A stretch of 64,000 bases of DNA from VRUE01 sp963704515 (lineage in GTDB: Bacteria; Actinomycetota; Thermoleophilia; Solirubrobacterales; 70-9), in NCBI GenBank assembly GCA_963704515.1, contig OY969913.1:930001-994000 (forward strand), in the 5' to 3' direction. Both the position numbers and the translations under genes were made by a program. Positions 14,921 to 23,142 of the stretch are shown piece after piece. Numbering within the stretch: the first letter of the stretch is position 1; each line of letters begins with the position of its first letter. A model generated the notes under the pieces. The model worked only from the letters and a program-made list of their open reading frames with translations. It did no database searches and was not told where the DNA came from.

Positions 14921-15232
14921 ATGGAGGCGATGAGGCAGAGTTGGACCGACGATCGGCTGGACGACATGAGGGATCGCATCGACCAGCGCTTCGACGAGGT
15001 CGACCGCCGTTTCGAACAAGTCGACCAGCGCTTCGAACAAGTCGACCAGCGCTTCGAACAGGTCGACCAGCGCTTCGAACAGGTCGACCAGCGGTTCGAC
15101 CGCCTTGAAACTCGTGTTGAAGCATTGGGCCGCGAAATGAATGCCCGCTTCGACAGCCTGCAGCGCACGATGCTCCTCTTCTCCGGCAGTCTGGTCGTTG
15201 CTCTACTCGGTGTGATCGCCACCCACTGGTAG
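14921..15232 (+). CDS. Coiled-coil protein with C-terminal membrane anchor
   Basis: A 103-residue protein made almost entirely of heptads, RFEQVDQ repeated about five times, then a C-terminal TM (TMLLFSGSLVVALLGVIATHW). It resembles small tail-anchored coiled-coil proteins (DUF1640/CCDC90-like layout) that oligomerise at the membrane. The gene body is a 21-bp tandem repeat, so copy number could vary. The upstream 80 bp are AT-rich and should hold its promoter, but no clear box pair was fixed. Confidence 0.7.
   Translation: MEAMRQSWTDDRLDDMRDRIDQRFDEVDRRFEQVDQRFEQVDQRFEQVDQRFEQVDQRFDRLETRVEALGREMNARFDSLQRTMLLFSGSLVVALLGVIATHW
14987..15112 (+). repeat. 21-bp in-frame tandem repeat inside the coiled-coil gene
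   Basis: About six units of 21 bp begin at 14987, 15008, 15029, 15050, 15071 and 15092. The four starting at 15008-15071 are nearly identical and encode R-F-E-Q-V-D-Q; the first and last are diverged. The period equals one heptad, so copies could be gained or lost without breaking the frame. Confidence 0.9.
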
Positions 15233-15239
15233 TCGGCCG

Positions 15240-17171
15240 CTACGCCTCCGCCGGGGTCGTCGGGCGCCGCCGCGGCAGTCGCTCGCGCCAGCGTTTCGCC
15301 GGTTCCTCGGCGGCCCGCACGCCGAGGTCGAAGTAGAGCAGCGTGCGGCCGAGGGCGACGTAGGGGACGAGCAGCGAGAAGACGACCGCCCCGATCAGGT
15401 TGATCCAGAGCAGCGAGAAGTTGGTGAAGATCAGGGCGAAGCCGAGCACCGGGCCGGCGACGACGCTGAGCGCCCAGAGGAAGCCTGCGACGCGCACCGT
15501 GTGCCACCAGCGGCCACGGACCAGGTCGGAGCTGCCGCGGAACGCGTCGCGGATCTTCTTGTCCTCGAAGAGGATCTCCTGCTGGACGAACTGCCAGCCG
15601 ACGTACTTCCAGATAGCGAAGGGAAGGCCGATCACGGTGATCGCCAGGGCGAACACGGCGACGATCGCCAGCAGCTGACCGCCAACCACGCGCCAGAACC
15701 GACGGCGCACGCCGCGCCAGGAGTCGGCGAAGCCCATCCGGCCGGTTTCGACCAGCAGCCGCACGGCCATGATCACCGCGGCGGCGACGATCGCTTCGGC
15801 CACCGGCACGCCGAAGGTTTCGATCGTGTCGGCCAGGCCCAGGTGCGCTCCGGACCGCCCCGTGGCGCCGTCGAAGCCGCGGGCGCTGGAGGCGAGCCAG
15901 GTCAGGCCCCGCACGGCGCCGACGATCAGCAGGGCGCTGAGCCCGATCGGCACCATCGTCCGCCAGTGCCGCCCGTAGAGCTGGCGCGCGGCTCGCAGCA
16001 GCTGGCCGAAGGCGCGCCGCGCCCGCAGTTCGCCGAGGTCGACCGGGCCCCAGCGGGTGACGCCGAAGAAGAGGACGAGCAGCAGGATCGCGCCCGCCAC
16101 GCTGCCGACCGCCGCCCAGTGCGACTCGGCCTCGAGGTTCATCACGTCGGTGACCGTCGAGACCGCCCCGCAGAAGGCGCTGGTCACCGTGTTTCCCGCC
16201 AGCGAGCCGCCGGGCAGGCGCGGGCTGGTGGTCCGCTGCTTTTCCATCCAGGAGAACGGTTCGAGCCATTGCGTCTTCGTCGCCGGCCCGGTCGGGCCGT
16301 TGTTGTAGCCCGCCTCCTTCTGGCCCCAGCGGCCGAAGTAGGTGAGCCACTTGTAGCGGCTGCCGACGGTCGGGAAGGTCGGCACCAACACCGGGCGCAC
16401 CGGCAGGCGGTAGACCGGCGGGCTGGTGTTGTCGCAGCCGACCCCGGAGCCGCCCGAGCCGTTGCCGAGGTAGACGGTCGAGTCGTAGAAGGTCGCGTGC
16501 GAGCCGGCCGCCGGGTAGACGATCGGGTGCGTCCCTTCCTTGCTCACCTTCGAGTCGCCCCAGCCGGCCCGCTCGCCCCCGGCGTGCTGGAAGACGATCA
16601 TTTCGCTCGGTTCTTCGCGCAGCGCCTGCCGTGGCGTATCGCCTTCGAAGGCGATCTGCATCCCCTCCCAGTCGCCCTCGTGCAGGTCGTTGAACTGGTT
16701 GAAGTACCAGAAGAACCAGTACTGCAGGGCGAGGCCCGAGCGCCCCACCTGGTGGGCGACGTGGGCGTAGGCGATCGCCGGCGCCTTGCCTTCCTCTTTG
16801 AGGCGGGCGAAGTCGCGCGCGTAGACGCAGGTGTCGCCGAGCGGGTTGCCCGGCAGGTTGAGGTGGTAGTTGGCGCCCTTGCCGGCGATCTCGGTCGCGG
16901 TTGGCGCCCAGGCGATCCGTTCTTCGCTGCCGTCCGGTTCGAGCCGCGTCAGCTCGACGCCCGGGTTGCCGAGCACCGTCCGCACGCTGGTCGGCTCGTA
17001 CTGCTCGGCCGAGGTGTCGCAGGGCGGGTCCTGCTGTTCGCGCAGCATCGCGATCGGCGCGTAGCGCTCGGCGAGGCGCTCGGCCGGGGACTTGGCTGCC
17101 GCCGCGGCGGGGATCAGGAGCAGGGCGAAGGCAGTGAGAGCGGGCGCCACTCGGCGCGACCGGGCGATCAC
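15240..17171 (-). CDS. Secreted/membrane protein with Vps62-like domain and C-terminal multi-TM region
   Basis: About 643 residues from GTG 17171. A signal peptide (ALTAFALLLIPAAAAA) leads into a domain with HVAHQVGRSGLALQYWFFWYFNQ, LHEGDWEGMQIAF and YPAAGSHATFYD, characteristic of the Vps62-related family. From about residue 365 there is a TM, then a membrane domain with about six further TMs and a conserved WRGVRRRFWRV linker resembling glycerophosphoryl-diester-phosphodiesterase-like membrane domains. Function unknown; the outside domain may bind carbohydrate or phospholipid. Upstream codons to 17342 remain open but look non-coding. Confidence 0.6.
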   Translation of the reverse strand: MIARSRRVAPALTAFALLLIPAAAAAKSPAERLAERYAPIAMLREQQDPPCDTSAEQYEPTSVRTVLGNPGVELTRLEPDGSEERIAWAPTATEIAGKGANYHLNLPGNPLGDTCVYARDFARLKEEGKAPAIAYAHVAHQVGRSGLALQYWFFWYFNQFNDLHEGDWEGMQIAFEGDTPRQALREEPSEMIVFQHAGGERAGWGDSKVSKEGTHPIVYPAAGSHATFYDSTVYLGNGSGGSGVGCDNTSPPVYRLPVRPVLVPTFPTVGSRYKWLTYFGRWGQKEAGYNNGPTGPATKTQWLEPFSWMEKQRTTSPRLPGGSLAGNTVTSAFCGAVSTVTDVMNLEAESHWAAVGSVAGAILLLVLFFGVTRWGPVDLGELRARRAFGQLLRAARQLYGRHWRTMVPIGLSALLIVGAVRGLTWLASSARGFDGATGRSGAHLGLADTIETFGVPVAEAIVAAAVIMAVRLLVETGRMGFADSWRGVRRRFWRVVGGQLLAIVAVFALAITVIGLPFAIWKYVGWQFVQQEILFEDKKIRDAFRGSSDLVRGRWWHTVRVAGFLWALSVVAGPVLGFALIFTNFSLLWINLIGAVVFSLLVPYVALGRTLLYFDLGVRAAEEPAKRWRERLPRRRPTTPAEA

Positions 17172-17244
17172 CCGGCCAACGTACCAGCGGCCGGCTCCTC
17201 CGCGACCTCGGCGGCCTTGCCGGTTCGATAGGCTCGCGCCGCTT

Positions 17245-17418
17245 ATGCCTGACGTATTTTGGATAGGGGCCGTCCTCTTCGGGGTGGTCTTCCTGATTGG
17301 CGTCTTCTCAGGCGCCCGCTCGCGCTCCTCCAGCGTCGCCACCGGCGCCGCGGTCGGCGCCTACATGGGCCTGATGCTGGCCTTCCCGCTGCTCGCGATC
17401 GGCCTCGCGACCAGCTAG
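17245..17418 (+). CDS. Small membrane protein, two TM
   Basis: A 57-residue protein starting at ATG 17245 with two hydrophobic helices (VFWIGAVLFGVVFLIGVFSG and AYMGLMLAFPLLAIGLATS) and a basic loop between. It lies between two minus-strand genes, so it is monocistronic. A possible -10 (TAGGCT, 17229-17234) lies 10 nt upstream. No family recognised. Confidence 0.5.
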   Translation: MPDVFWIGAVLFGVVFLIGVFSGARSRSSSVATGAAVGAYMGLMLAFPLLAIGLATS

Positions 17419-17433
17419 CGCCGGCTTCGGCCG

Positions 17434-18600
17434 TCAGGCGATCTGGGGGCGGCGGACGCGTTGGCGACCGTCGCCGTAGAGGTGGGTCTCGTAGACGATC
17501 ATCGCCCAGAGCAGGGCGTTGACCACGGCCAGCGCCAGCAGGGCCGGCACCTCGGTCGCCACCGGGACGAGGATCAGCAGCACGATCGCCAGGCCGAGGC
17601 GCTGGCGGTTGAGCGTCTGGATGTGCCGGTAGCGGAAGCCGACCAGGCCGAGCAGGTAGACGGCGACGCCGCCGAGCAGGGCAAACGCCGGGACCGCCTG
17701 CAGGTGGTCGCCGAAGTGGCCGATCGTCAGCTTCAGGCCGAGCGCGGCGAGGACGATCCCGGCGACCATGATCAGGTGCAGGTAGGAATACGAGTCGCGC
17801 GCCATCTCGTTCCGCGCCTTGCCCGGCTCGGCCTCGGCCAGGCGGCGGGCGGAGACGATCGCGACGATGTCGAAGTAGATCCACCACATCGCCGCGGTGA
17901 GGGCGACGCCGAGCACCGCCGCGGTCCCGATGCCGAGGTCGAGCGTGTGCTCGGCCCCGACCCCGATCGCGACCACCGACTCGCCGAGGGCGATGATCAC
18001 GATCAGGCCGTGACGCTCGGCGAAGTGGCCCGGCACCAGTCGCCAGCCCTCCGAGCCGAAGAGGTAGGGGCCGCCCATGTCGAGGAAGAGGGCCAGCGCC
18101 CAGAGCGCGCCCTGGGCGAGCCCGTCGAAGAGCGAGGCGCAGGCGAGCAGGACGACGGCGACGAAGGTGCTGACCGCCAGGCCGAGGACCGAGTGGCGCA
18201 GGCCGTCGTCGTCGGGGCTGGCGAGGATGAAGAGCCCGATGTGGGCGACGCGCACCGCGCCGTAGATCAGGGCGAAGGCGAGCGCCAGGCTGCCGAAGGC
18301 TTCCGGCACGCAGAGCGAGACCAGCAGCAGCGCCGCCATCGCCCCGAACATCACCAGTCGCACCGCCCCCTCCTCGGGGTCGATCACGCTGGTCAGCCAG
18401 GAGTACCCGGTCCAGGCCCACCAGAGCATGCCCAGCACGAGCAGCCCCTGCGCCAGCCCCGACCAGGTCGGGTGGTGCGACATCAGCGCCGTGCACTGGG
18501 TGATCGCGAGGACGAAGACGAGGTCGAAGAAGAGCTCCAGCGGCGTCACCCGCTCGCCTTCGCGCAGGGTCGCGCTGAGGCGGGAGGGCGTCGCGCTCAC
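17434..18600 (-). CDS. Low temperature requirement protein A (LtrA)-like membrane protein
   Basis: A polytopic protein of about 388 residues beginning at GTG 18600, which overlaps the MFS stop by 4 nt (GTGA), so it is translationally coupled. LtrA hallmarks are VTPLELFFDLVFVLAITQ at the N-terminus, WWAWTGYSWLTS, and ERHGLIVIIALGESVVAIG in the middle. About ten TMs are predicted. LtrA proteins are widespread membrane proteins of unsettled function, first linked to growth of Listeria at low temperature. Confidence 0.85.
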   Translation of the reverse strand: MSATPSRLSATLREGERVTPLELFFDLVFVLAITQCTALMSHHPTWSGLAQGLLVLGMLWWAWTGYSWLTSVIDPEEGAVRLVMFGAMAALLLVSLCVPEAFGSLALAFALIYGAVRVAHIGLFILASPDDDGLRHSVLGLAVSTFVAVVLLACASLFDGLAQGALWALALFLDMGGPYLFGSEGWRLVPGHFAERHGLIVIIALGESVVAIGVGAEHTLDLGIGTAAVLGVALTAAMWWIYFDIVAIVSARRLAEAEPGKARNEMARDSYSYLHLIMVAGIVLAALGLKLTIGHFGDHLQAVPAFALLGGVAVYLLGLVGFRYRHIQTLNRQRLGLAIVLLILVPVATEVPALLALAVVNALLWAMIVYETHLYGDGRQRVRRPQIA

Positions 18601-20159
18601 GTGTCCTCGGCGGCGAACTCGGCCAGCAGCTGCTGCTCGCGCTCCTTCTTCGGGAAGCCGAAGAAGACCAGCGCGCCACCGAGCAGGATCGCGACGATCC
18701 CGGCCAGGTAGGCCCACTCGTCGCCGTGCAGGAAGGAGGCCTTGGCGGCGGCGATGATCTGTTCGGCGTGGCGCGGGTACTGCGAGGCGAGGTCGGCGGC
18801 GCTGGAGAAGGACTTGGTCAGCTCGCCTTCGACGCTTTCCGTCACCTTGCTCGATTCGGGCGAGGAGGCGATCGCTTCGCTGGCAGCGGCCGCGTAGCCG
18901 GCGGTGAGCAGGGCGCCGAGGATCGACTGCATGATCGCGCCGCCGAGGTCGCGCTGCAGGTCGGCGGTGCCCGACGCCATGCCCGCCCGCTTGACCGGCA
19001 CCGAGCTGGTCAGCGAGTGCGAGGCCGGCGTGCCGGCGAAGCCGACCCCGATGCCGATGAAGGCGTAGCCGAGCCCCACCTTCCAGTAGGGGATACCTTC
19101 CTTCCAGAGCAGCAGCATGGTGAGGAAGCCGAGCACGCAGAAGACGTAGCCGAGCAGCAGCGTGAAGCGGGCGCCGCGCGCCTCGACCAGCTTCGCCGAG
19201 CGGGGGGCGACGACGACCATCAGCGCCGCCGCCGGCAGGATCGCCAGGCCCGAGTCGAGGGTCGAGTAGTCGAGCACGTTCTGGAGGAACTGCTGGCCGA
19301 TGAACATCGCCCCCATCAGCGAGCCGAAGACGATGATCCCGGCGCAGGCCGCCACCCAGAAGGTGCGCCGGCTCGCCACCTCGAGGTCGTAGAGCGGCGA
19401 GCGCGCGCGCCGCTGGCGCAGGACGAAGGCGGCGGTCGCGGCCAGCGCGACGACCCCCAGGCCGACCGCCAGCGCCCCCTTGCCCGGCACCGGGGCGAGG
19501 TTGATCCCCAGCACCAAGGCGATCACCAGCAGGACGGAGAGGACGCCGCCGAGGTTGTCGACCGGGTCGGAGGTCTCGTTGACGTGGGCCGGCACGTAGC
19601 GCCAGGCGAGGAAGAGCGCGAGCGCGGCGAGCGGCAGGGTGACGAGGAAGACCGAGCCCCAGTCGAAGTGCTCGAGCAGGGCGCCGGAGAGCAGCGGCCC
19701 GAGCGAGGCGATCGCGCCGCCGATCGCCGACCAGAGCGCGATCGCCCGGGTCCGGGAGTCGCCCGCCCAGAGCGCCGTGATCAACGCCAGCGTGGTCGGG
19801 AAGGCCATCCCGGCGGCGACGCCGCCGAGCAGACGGGCGGCGAAGAGGACGCCGATCGAGGGCGCCAGGCCGGCGAGCAGCGAGGCCGGGATCGAGAGCC
19901 CCATCCCCAGCAGCAGCATCATCTTGCGGCCGTAACGGTCGCCGAGGGCGCCCAGGTAGAGCACCGAGCCGGCCAGCCCCAGCGAGTAGCCGACCGCGAC
20001 CAGGTTGAGCGAGGTCTGGCTGGCGTTGAAGGCCTTGCCGATGTCAGGCAGGGCGACGTTGGCGACGGCCAGGTTGAGGTTGGCCACCGCGGCGACGAGG
20101 ATCAGCGCCGCGAGGACGAGGCCGGCGCGCTTGGGGCTGCTCGATTCCAACGACGTCAA
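18597..20159 (-). CDS. MFS transporter, DHA2-like (14 TM)
   Basis: A 520-residue major facilitator superfamily protein with the A motif LGALGDRYGRKMMLLLG after TM2 and motif C in the fifth helix (AIGGAIASLGPLLSGAL). Length and helix count fit the 14-TM DHA2 drug:H+ antiporter group (EmrB/QacA-like). A periplasmic-type loop with SESSKVTESVEGELTKSF lies before the last helix. It is the first gene of a two-gene operon with LtrA. Substrate not deducible; multidrug efflux is likely. Confidence 0.85.
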   Translation of the reverse strand: MTSLESSSPKRAGLVLAALILVAAVANLNLAVANVALPDIGKAFNASQTSLNLVAVGYSLGLAGSVLYLGALGDRYGRKMMLLLGMGLSIPASLLAGLAPSIGVLFAARLLGGVAAGMAFPTTLALITALWAGDSRTRAIALWSAIGGAIASLGPLLSGALLEHFDWGSVFLVTLPLAALALFLAWRYVPAHVNETSDPVDNLGGVLSVLLVIALVLGINLAPVPGKGALAVGLGVVALAATAAFVLRQRRARSPLYDLEVASRRTFWVAACAGIIVFGSLMGAMFIGQQFLQNVLDYSTLDSGLAILPAAALMVVVAPRSAKLVEARGARFTLLLGYVFCVLGFLTMLLLWKEGIPYWKVGLGYAFIGIGVGFAGTPASHSLTSSVPVKRAGMASGTADLQRDLGGAIMQSILGALLTAGYAAAASEAIASSPESSKVTESVEGELTKSFSSAADLASQYPRHAEQIIAAAKASFLHGDEWAYLAGIVAILLGGALVFFGFPKKEREQQLLAEFAAEDT

Positions 20160-20208
20160 CTTACCTTCTGTTCAGGGCGAACTTGCATTTGAGCTTTCTC
20201 AAGCGATC

Positions 20209-20234
20209 CTTAGGACGTGTTAATCCGTCCTCAG
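20209..20234 (+). promoter_or_regulatory. Inverted repeat overlapping the ribosome site of the phosphodiester-glycosidase gene
   Basis: CTTAGGACG (20209-20217) and CGTCCTCAG (20226-20234) pair with one mismatch around an 8-nt loop. The right arm runs into the Shine-Dalgarno AGGAGG (20233-20238) in front of ATG 20247. It could be an operator or an mRNA hairpin that limits ribosome access. Confidence 0.35.
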
Positions 20235-20246
20235 GAGGCTCGCTCG

Positions 20247-21419
20247 ATGGCCGCCGAGCGGTATGCGCGACGCACTACCGGCCGCGTTGCCCCCTGGCGA
20301 CGAGCGCGTCGCGTCGCCCTGCTCGCAGCCGCGATCTGCCTGCTGCCGGCCGCCGGCTCCTGGGTGCGGACGATCACCCGCCCTCACAACGTCGGCGTCG
20401 ACGTCGCCACGGTCGAGTGGGTTCGCGCGCACGGCGGCAACGGGATCGTCTCCCAGATCGAGAACTGGTACTACACGCTGAACGCGCCCTCGAAGGGCGG
20501 ACCGCCGCTCAGGTCGCTGCCCAGCGTCGGGGTGAGTGCCGACGTCGCCTCGACCCAATCCGGCAGCGCCGTGAGCTCCCCCTACCGGCCGCCGCGGATC
20601 AAGCCGCTGATCCACCCGGCGCTAAAGGGCGAGGGGGTGTGGCGCGCCGCCGCCGCCCACGCGGGCCCCGAGCCGGCGGTGCTGCTCACCACCTTCCGCA
20701 GCGACCCCGAATACCCGCAGTTCGTCGCCGGCGTCGCCTGGATCGACTCGCGGCGGACGCACCTCTCCTACGTGCCCGGCCTCGCCGAGCCGCCGGAAAT
20801 CTCCCACCGCGGTCCGGCCGAGATCCCCTCCGCGCTGCGCCGTCGCGTGGTCGCCACCTTCAACGGCGGCTTCCCGCTGGAAACCTCGAACGCCGGCCTC
20901 GTCTACCGCGGCGCGACGGTCGCGCCGATGGTCAACGGGATCGCCACCCTGGTCGAGTACCGCGACGGCCGGATCGACATCGTCCGCTGGGAGCACGGCG
21001 AAAACCCCAGCCCGCACGTCTGGTTCGCCAAGCAGAACCTGCCGCCGATCATCTACGGCGGCCAGCTCAACCCCGACCTCAGCGACGGACCGGAATGGGG
21101 TGCGACGGTCAACAACGCGGTGCGCGTCTGGCGCTCCGGCCTCGGCATCGACCGCCACGGCAACCTGATCTACGCCGCCGCCAACTACCAGACCGTCGGC
21201 TCACTGGCGGAAGTCCTCAAGCGGGCGGGCGCCGTGCGGGCGCTCGAGCTCGACATCAACGAAGACTGGACCAGCTTCATCTCCTACCGCCGGCCCGGCG
21301 CCGCCGACCCCTCGAACCTGCTGCCGGAAATGTTCCGGCCCTCGACCCGCTACCTGACGCCCGACGAACGCGACTTCTTCGCCGTCTACCTGCGCCCGGG
21401 GAAGGGGTGGAGCGGGTGA
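20247..21419 (+). CDS. Phosphodiester glycosidase (NAGPA)-like exported protein
   Basis: From ATG 20247, with AGGAGG 8 nt upstream, about 390 residues. A hydrophobic N-terminal segment (RVALLAAAICLLPAAGSWV) anchors or exports it. The C-terminal domain has FNGGFPLETSNAGLVYRGA, PMVNGIATLVEYRDGR and RALELDINEDWTSF, matching the phosphodiester glycosidase (uncovering-enzyme-like) fold also found in bacterial exopolysaccharide proteins. Likely acts on cell-wall or extracellular sugar phosphodiesters. It overlaps the next small membrane gene by 4 nt. Confidence 0.75.
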   Translation: MAAERYARRTTGRVAPWRRARRVALLAAAICLLPAAGSWVRTITRPHNVGVDVATVEWVRAHGGNGIVSQIENWYYTLNAPSKGGPPLRSLPSVGVSADVASTQSGSAVSSPYRPPRIKPLIHPALKGEGVWRAAAAHAGPEPAVLLTTFRSDPEYPQFVAGVAWIDSRRTHLSYVPGLAEPPEISHRGPAEIPSALRRRVVATFNGGFPLETSNAGLVYRGATVAPMVNGIATLVEYRDGRIDIVRWEHGENPSPHVWFAKQNLPPIIYGGQLNPDLSDGPEWGATVNNAVRVWRSGLGIDRHGNLIYAAANYQTVGSLAEVLKRAGAVRALELDINEDWTSFISYRRPGAADPSNLLPEMFRPSTRYLTPDERDFFAVYLRPGKGWSG

Positions 21420-21634
21420 CGGCGCCGCGGCGCATCTCCCCGGCGGCGCGGGCGCGGCGCGCCCTGCTCGTCGACCTGCTGCTCGCCGCGGCGATCGCGA
21501 CGCTGGCCCTCTCGCTCGCCGCCGGCCTCGGAGTCGTCGGCTTCTTCGCCCTGCCGCTGCTGCTGATCGGCCTGCTCTGGGTCGGCGCCGAACGCGCCGT
21601 GGCCGGGCTGCGCCGCCGCCGGGCCGGGTCTTAG
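21416..21634 (+). CDS. Small membrane protein coupled to the phosphodiester-glycosidase gene
   Basis: A 72-residue protein from GTG 21416 (GTGA overlap). Basic N-terminus, then two TMs (LLVDLLLAAAIATLALSLAAG and VVGFFALPLLLIGLLWVGAE), and a basic end. It could be a membrane partner of the exported phosphodiesterase-like protein. No family recognised. Confidence 0.55.
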   Translation: MTAPRRISPAARARRALLVDLLLAAAIATLALSLAAGLGVVGFFALPLLLIGLLWVGAERAVAGLRRRRAGS

Positions 21635-21690
21635 CGGAGGAGTGAGCAGGATCACACGTCGCCGGCACCCTCCTGAGAGGATGGGTACCG

Positions 21691-22692
21691 ATGGCGGAGG
21701 AGCGCAAGCGGCCTGAGGCGCCGCGCGGCGAACGGGTCCTGCCGGGCGTCTGGCGGCTGCGGCTGGCGCTGCCCTGGCCAGGGGTCCCGCACGGCAACGT
21801 CTGGGCCGTCGCGGCGGACGGCGGGATCGTGCTCTTCGACACCGGGATCGGCGGCAAGGGGCGGATGCGCCAGTTCGACCTCGCCCTGGCCCAGGCCGGC
21901 TTCGGCCTCGAGGACGTCAAGCTGCTCGTCTGCACGCACTCGCACACCGACCACTACGGGCTGGCGGCGCCGATCGTCGAGGGCGCCGGCTGCGAGCTCT
22001 GGATGCACCCCAAGTGGGAGCACGTGCGGCTGCTCGCCGACGATCCGGCGGCGGCGCTCGAGCAGCGGCTCGAGGTGGCGCGCCAGAGCGGCGTGCCGCT
22101 GGCCGGTCTCGAACGCTACCGCGAGCGCAGCGACAACAGCGACAACGGCATCGAGGCGATCGTCGAGCCCGATCGCGACCTCGTGCCGGGGATCGAGGTG
22201 GAGACCGACCTCGGCACCTGGCAGGTCTATGAGACCCCCGGCCACGCACCCTCGCACGTCGTCCTGCACCAGCCCGAGCGCAGGCTGATGATCTCCGGCG
22301 ACCACCTGCTGGGACGCACGGTTCTCTTCTTCGACCACGGCCACAGCCCGGATCCGGTCGGCGAATTCCTGCGCAGCCTCGACCGGGTCGAGCCGCTTGA
22401 GGTCGACCTCTGCCTGCCCGGCCACGGGCGGCCGTTCCGCGACCCGAAAGCGAAGATCGCCGAGGCGCGGCGTCAGGTCGCCGAGCTGCTCGACAAGACC
22501 CGCGACGCCCTGGCCGAGGGCGAGCGGACCGGCTTTGAGATCGTCGCGGAGATCGTCGGCGCGGAGAACGTCAACACGCCGGTCAGCGCCTGGGTGCTGC
22601 AGATCGTCCTCTCCTGTCTCGACCACATGGCGATCGTCGGCGAGGTCGAGAAGGTCGACGGGTCCGACCCGCGGCGCTGGCGCGCCCTATAG
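21691..22692 (+). CDS. Metallo-beta-lactamase-fold hydrolase
   Basis: A 333-residue MBL-fold protein with the metal-binding motif THSHTDHYG (about residues 87-95), GHAPSHVVLH, SGDHLLG and LPGHGRPF, giving the full set of His/Asp ligands. An alpha-helical C-terminal extension (from about 260) resembles the LACTB2-like domain. ATG 21691 follows a GAGAGG-like ribosome site. Substrate unknown; possibly a thioester, lactone or nucleic acid. A second MBL protein lies at the right edge of the window. Confidence 0.85.
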   Translation: MAEERKRPEAPRGERVLPGVWRLRLALPWPGVPHGNVWAVAADGGIVLFDTGIGGKGRMRQFDLALAQAGFGLEDVKLLVCTHSHTDHYGLAAPIVEGAGCELWMHPKWEHVRLLADDPAAALEQRLEVARQSGVPLAGLERYRERSDNSDNGIEAIVEPDRDLVPGIEVETDLGTWQVYETPGHAPSHVVLHQPERRLMISGDHLLGRTVLFFDHGHSPDPVGEFLRSLDRVEPLEVDLCLPGHGRPFRDPKAKIAEARRQVAELLDKTRDALAEGERTGFEIVAEIVGAENVNTPVSAWVLQIVLSCLDHMAIVGEVEKVDGSDPRRWRAL

Positions 22693-22695
22693 CCT
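22690..22695 (+). promoter_or_regulatory. -10 element TAGCCT, leaderless start for the SRPBCC gene
   Basis: TAGCCT ends 6 nt before GTG 22702 and partly overlaps the MBL stop codon, so the SRPBCC gene can have its own leaderless transcript. Confidence 0.4.
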
Positions 22696-22701
22696 TCGGG
22701 C

Positions 22702-23142
22702 GTGGCCAGCTTCACTCTGACGCGCGAGATCTCCGCGCCGGCCGACGTCGTCTTCGAGGTGCTCACCGATCACGCGGGGTACTCGAAGCTGACGCCGTTG
22801 CGGCGCTCTGAGCTCGAGCGCGAGGGGAGTCCCGATCCGAATGGGATGGGCGCGATTCGCAAGCTCACCGCGGTCGGCCCGCCGATGCGCGAGGAAGTGA
22901 TCGCCTTCGAGCGACCCAGCCGCTTCTCCTACACGGTGCTCTCCGGCCTCCCGGTGCGCGATCACGTCGGCACGGTCGAGCTCTCCGAGGATGGCGGCGG
23001 CACGAAGATGGTCTACGCGGTGCGCACCCATCCGACGATCCCGGTCGTCGGCTTCGCCGTCGTCGCCGCGGTCAAGCAGGCGATCAAGGGGCTGATCGAC
23101 GGGGTCGCCAAGGAGTCCGAGCGGCGCGCCGCGGGGGGTTGA
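22702..23142 (+). CDS. SRPBCC-fold (polyketide cyclase/START-like) protein
   Basis: A 146-residue protein from GTG 22702 with the START-like pattern: FTLTREISAPADVVFEVLTDHAGYSKL at the N-terminus, a beta grip, and a long C-terminal helix (AAVKQAIKGLIDGVAKES). Such proteins bind hydrophobic ligands in a central cavity, with or without catalysis. It overlaps the downstream propeller gene by 4 nt (TTGA), suggesting co-expression. The ligand is unknown. Confidence 0.8.
   Translation: MASFTLTREISAPADVVFEVLTDHAGYSKLTPLRRSELEREGSPDPNGMGAIRKLTAVGPPMREEVIAFERPSRFSYTVLSGLPVRDHVGTVELSEDGGGTKMVYAVRTHPTIPVVGFAVVAAVKQAIKGLIDGVAKESERRAAGG

Noticed and set aside
14987..15112. CRISPR-like array
   Set aside because: Units are contiguous 21-bp copies without spacers and encode in-frame heptads of a protein.
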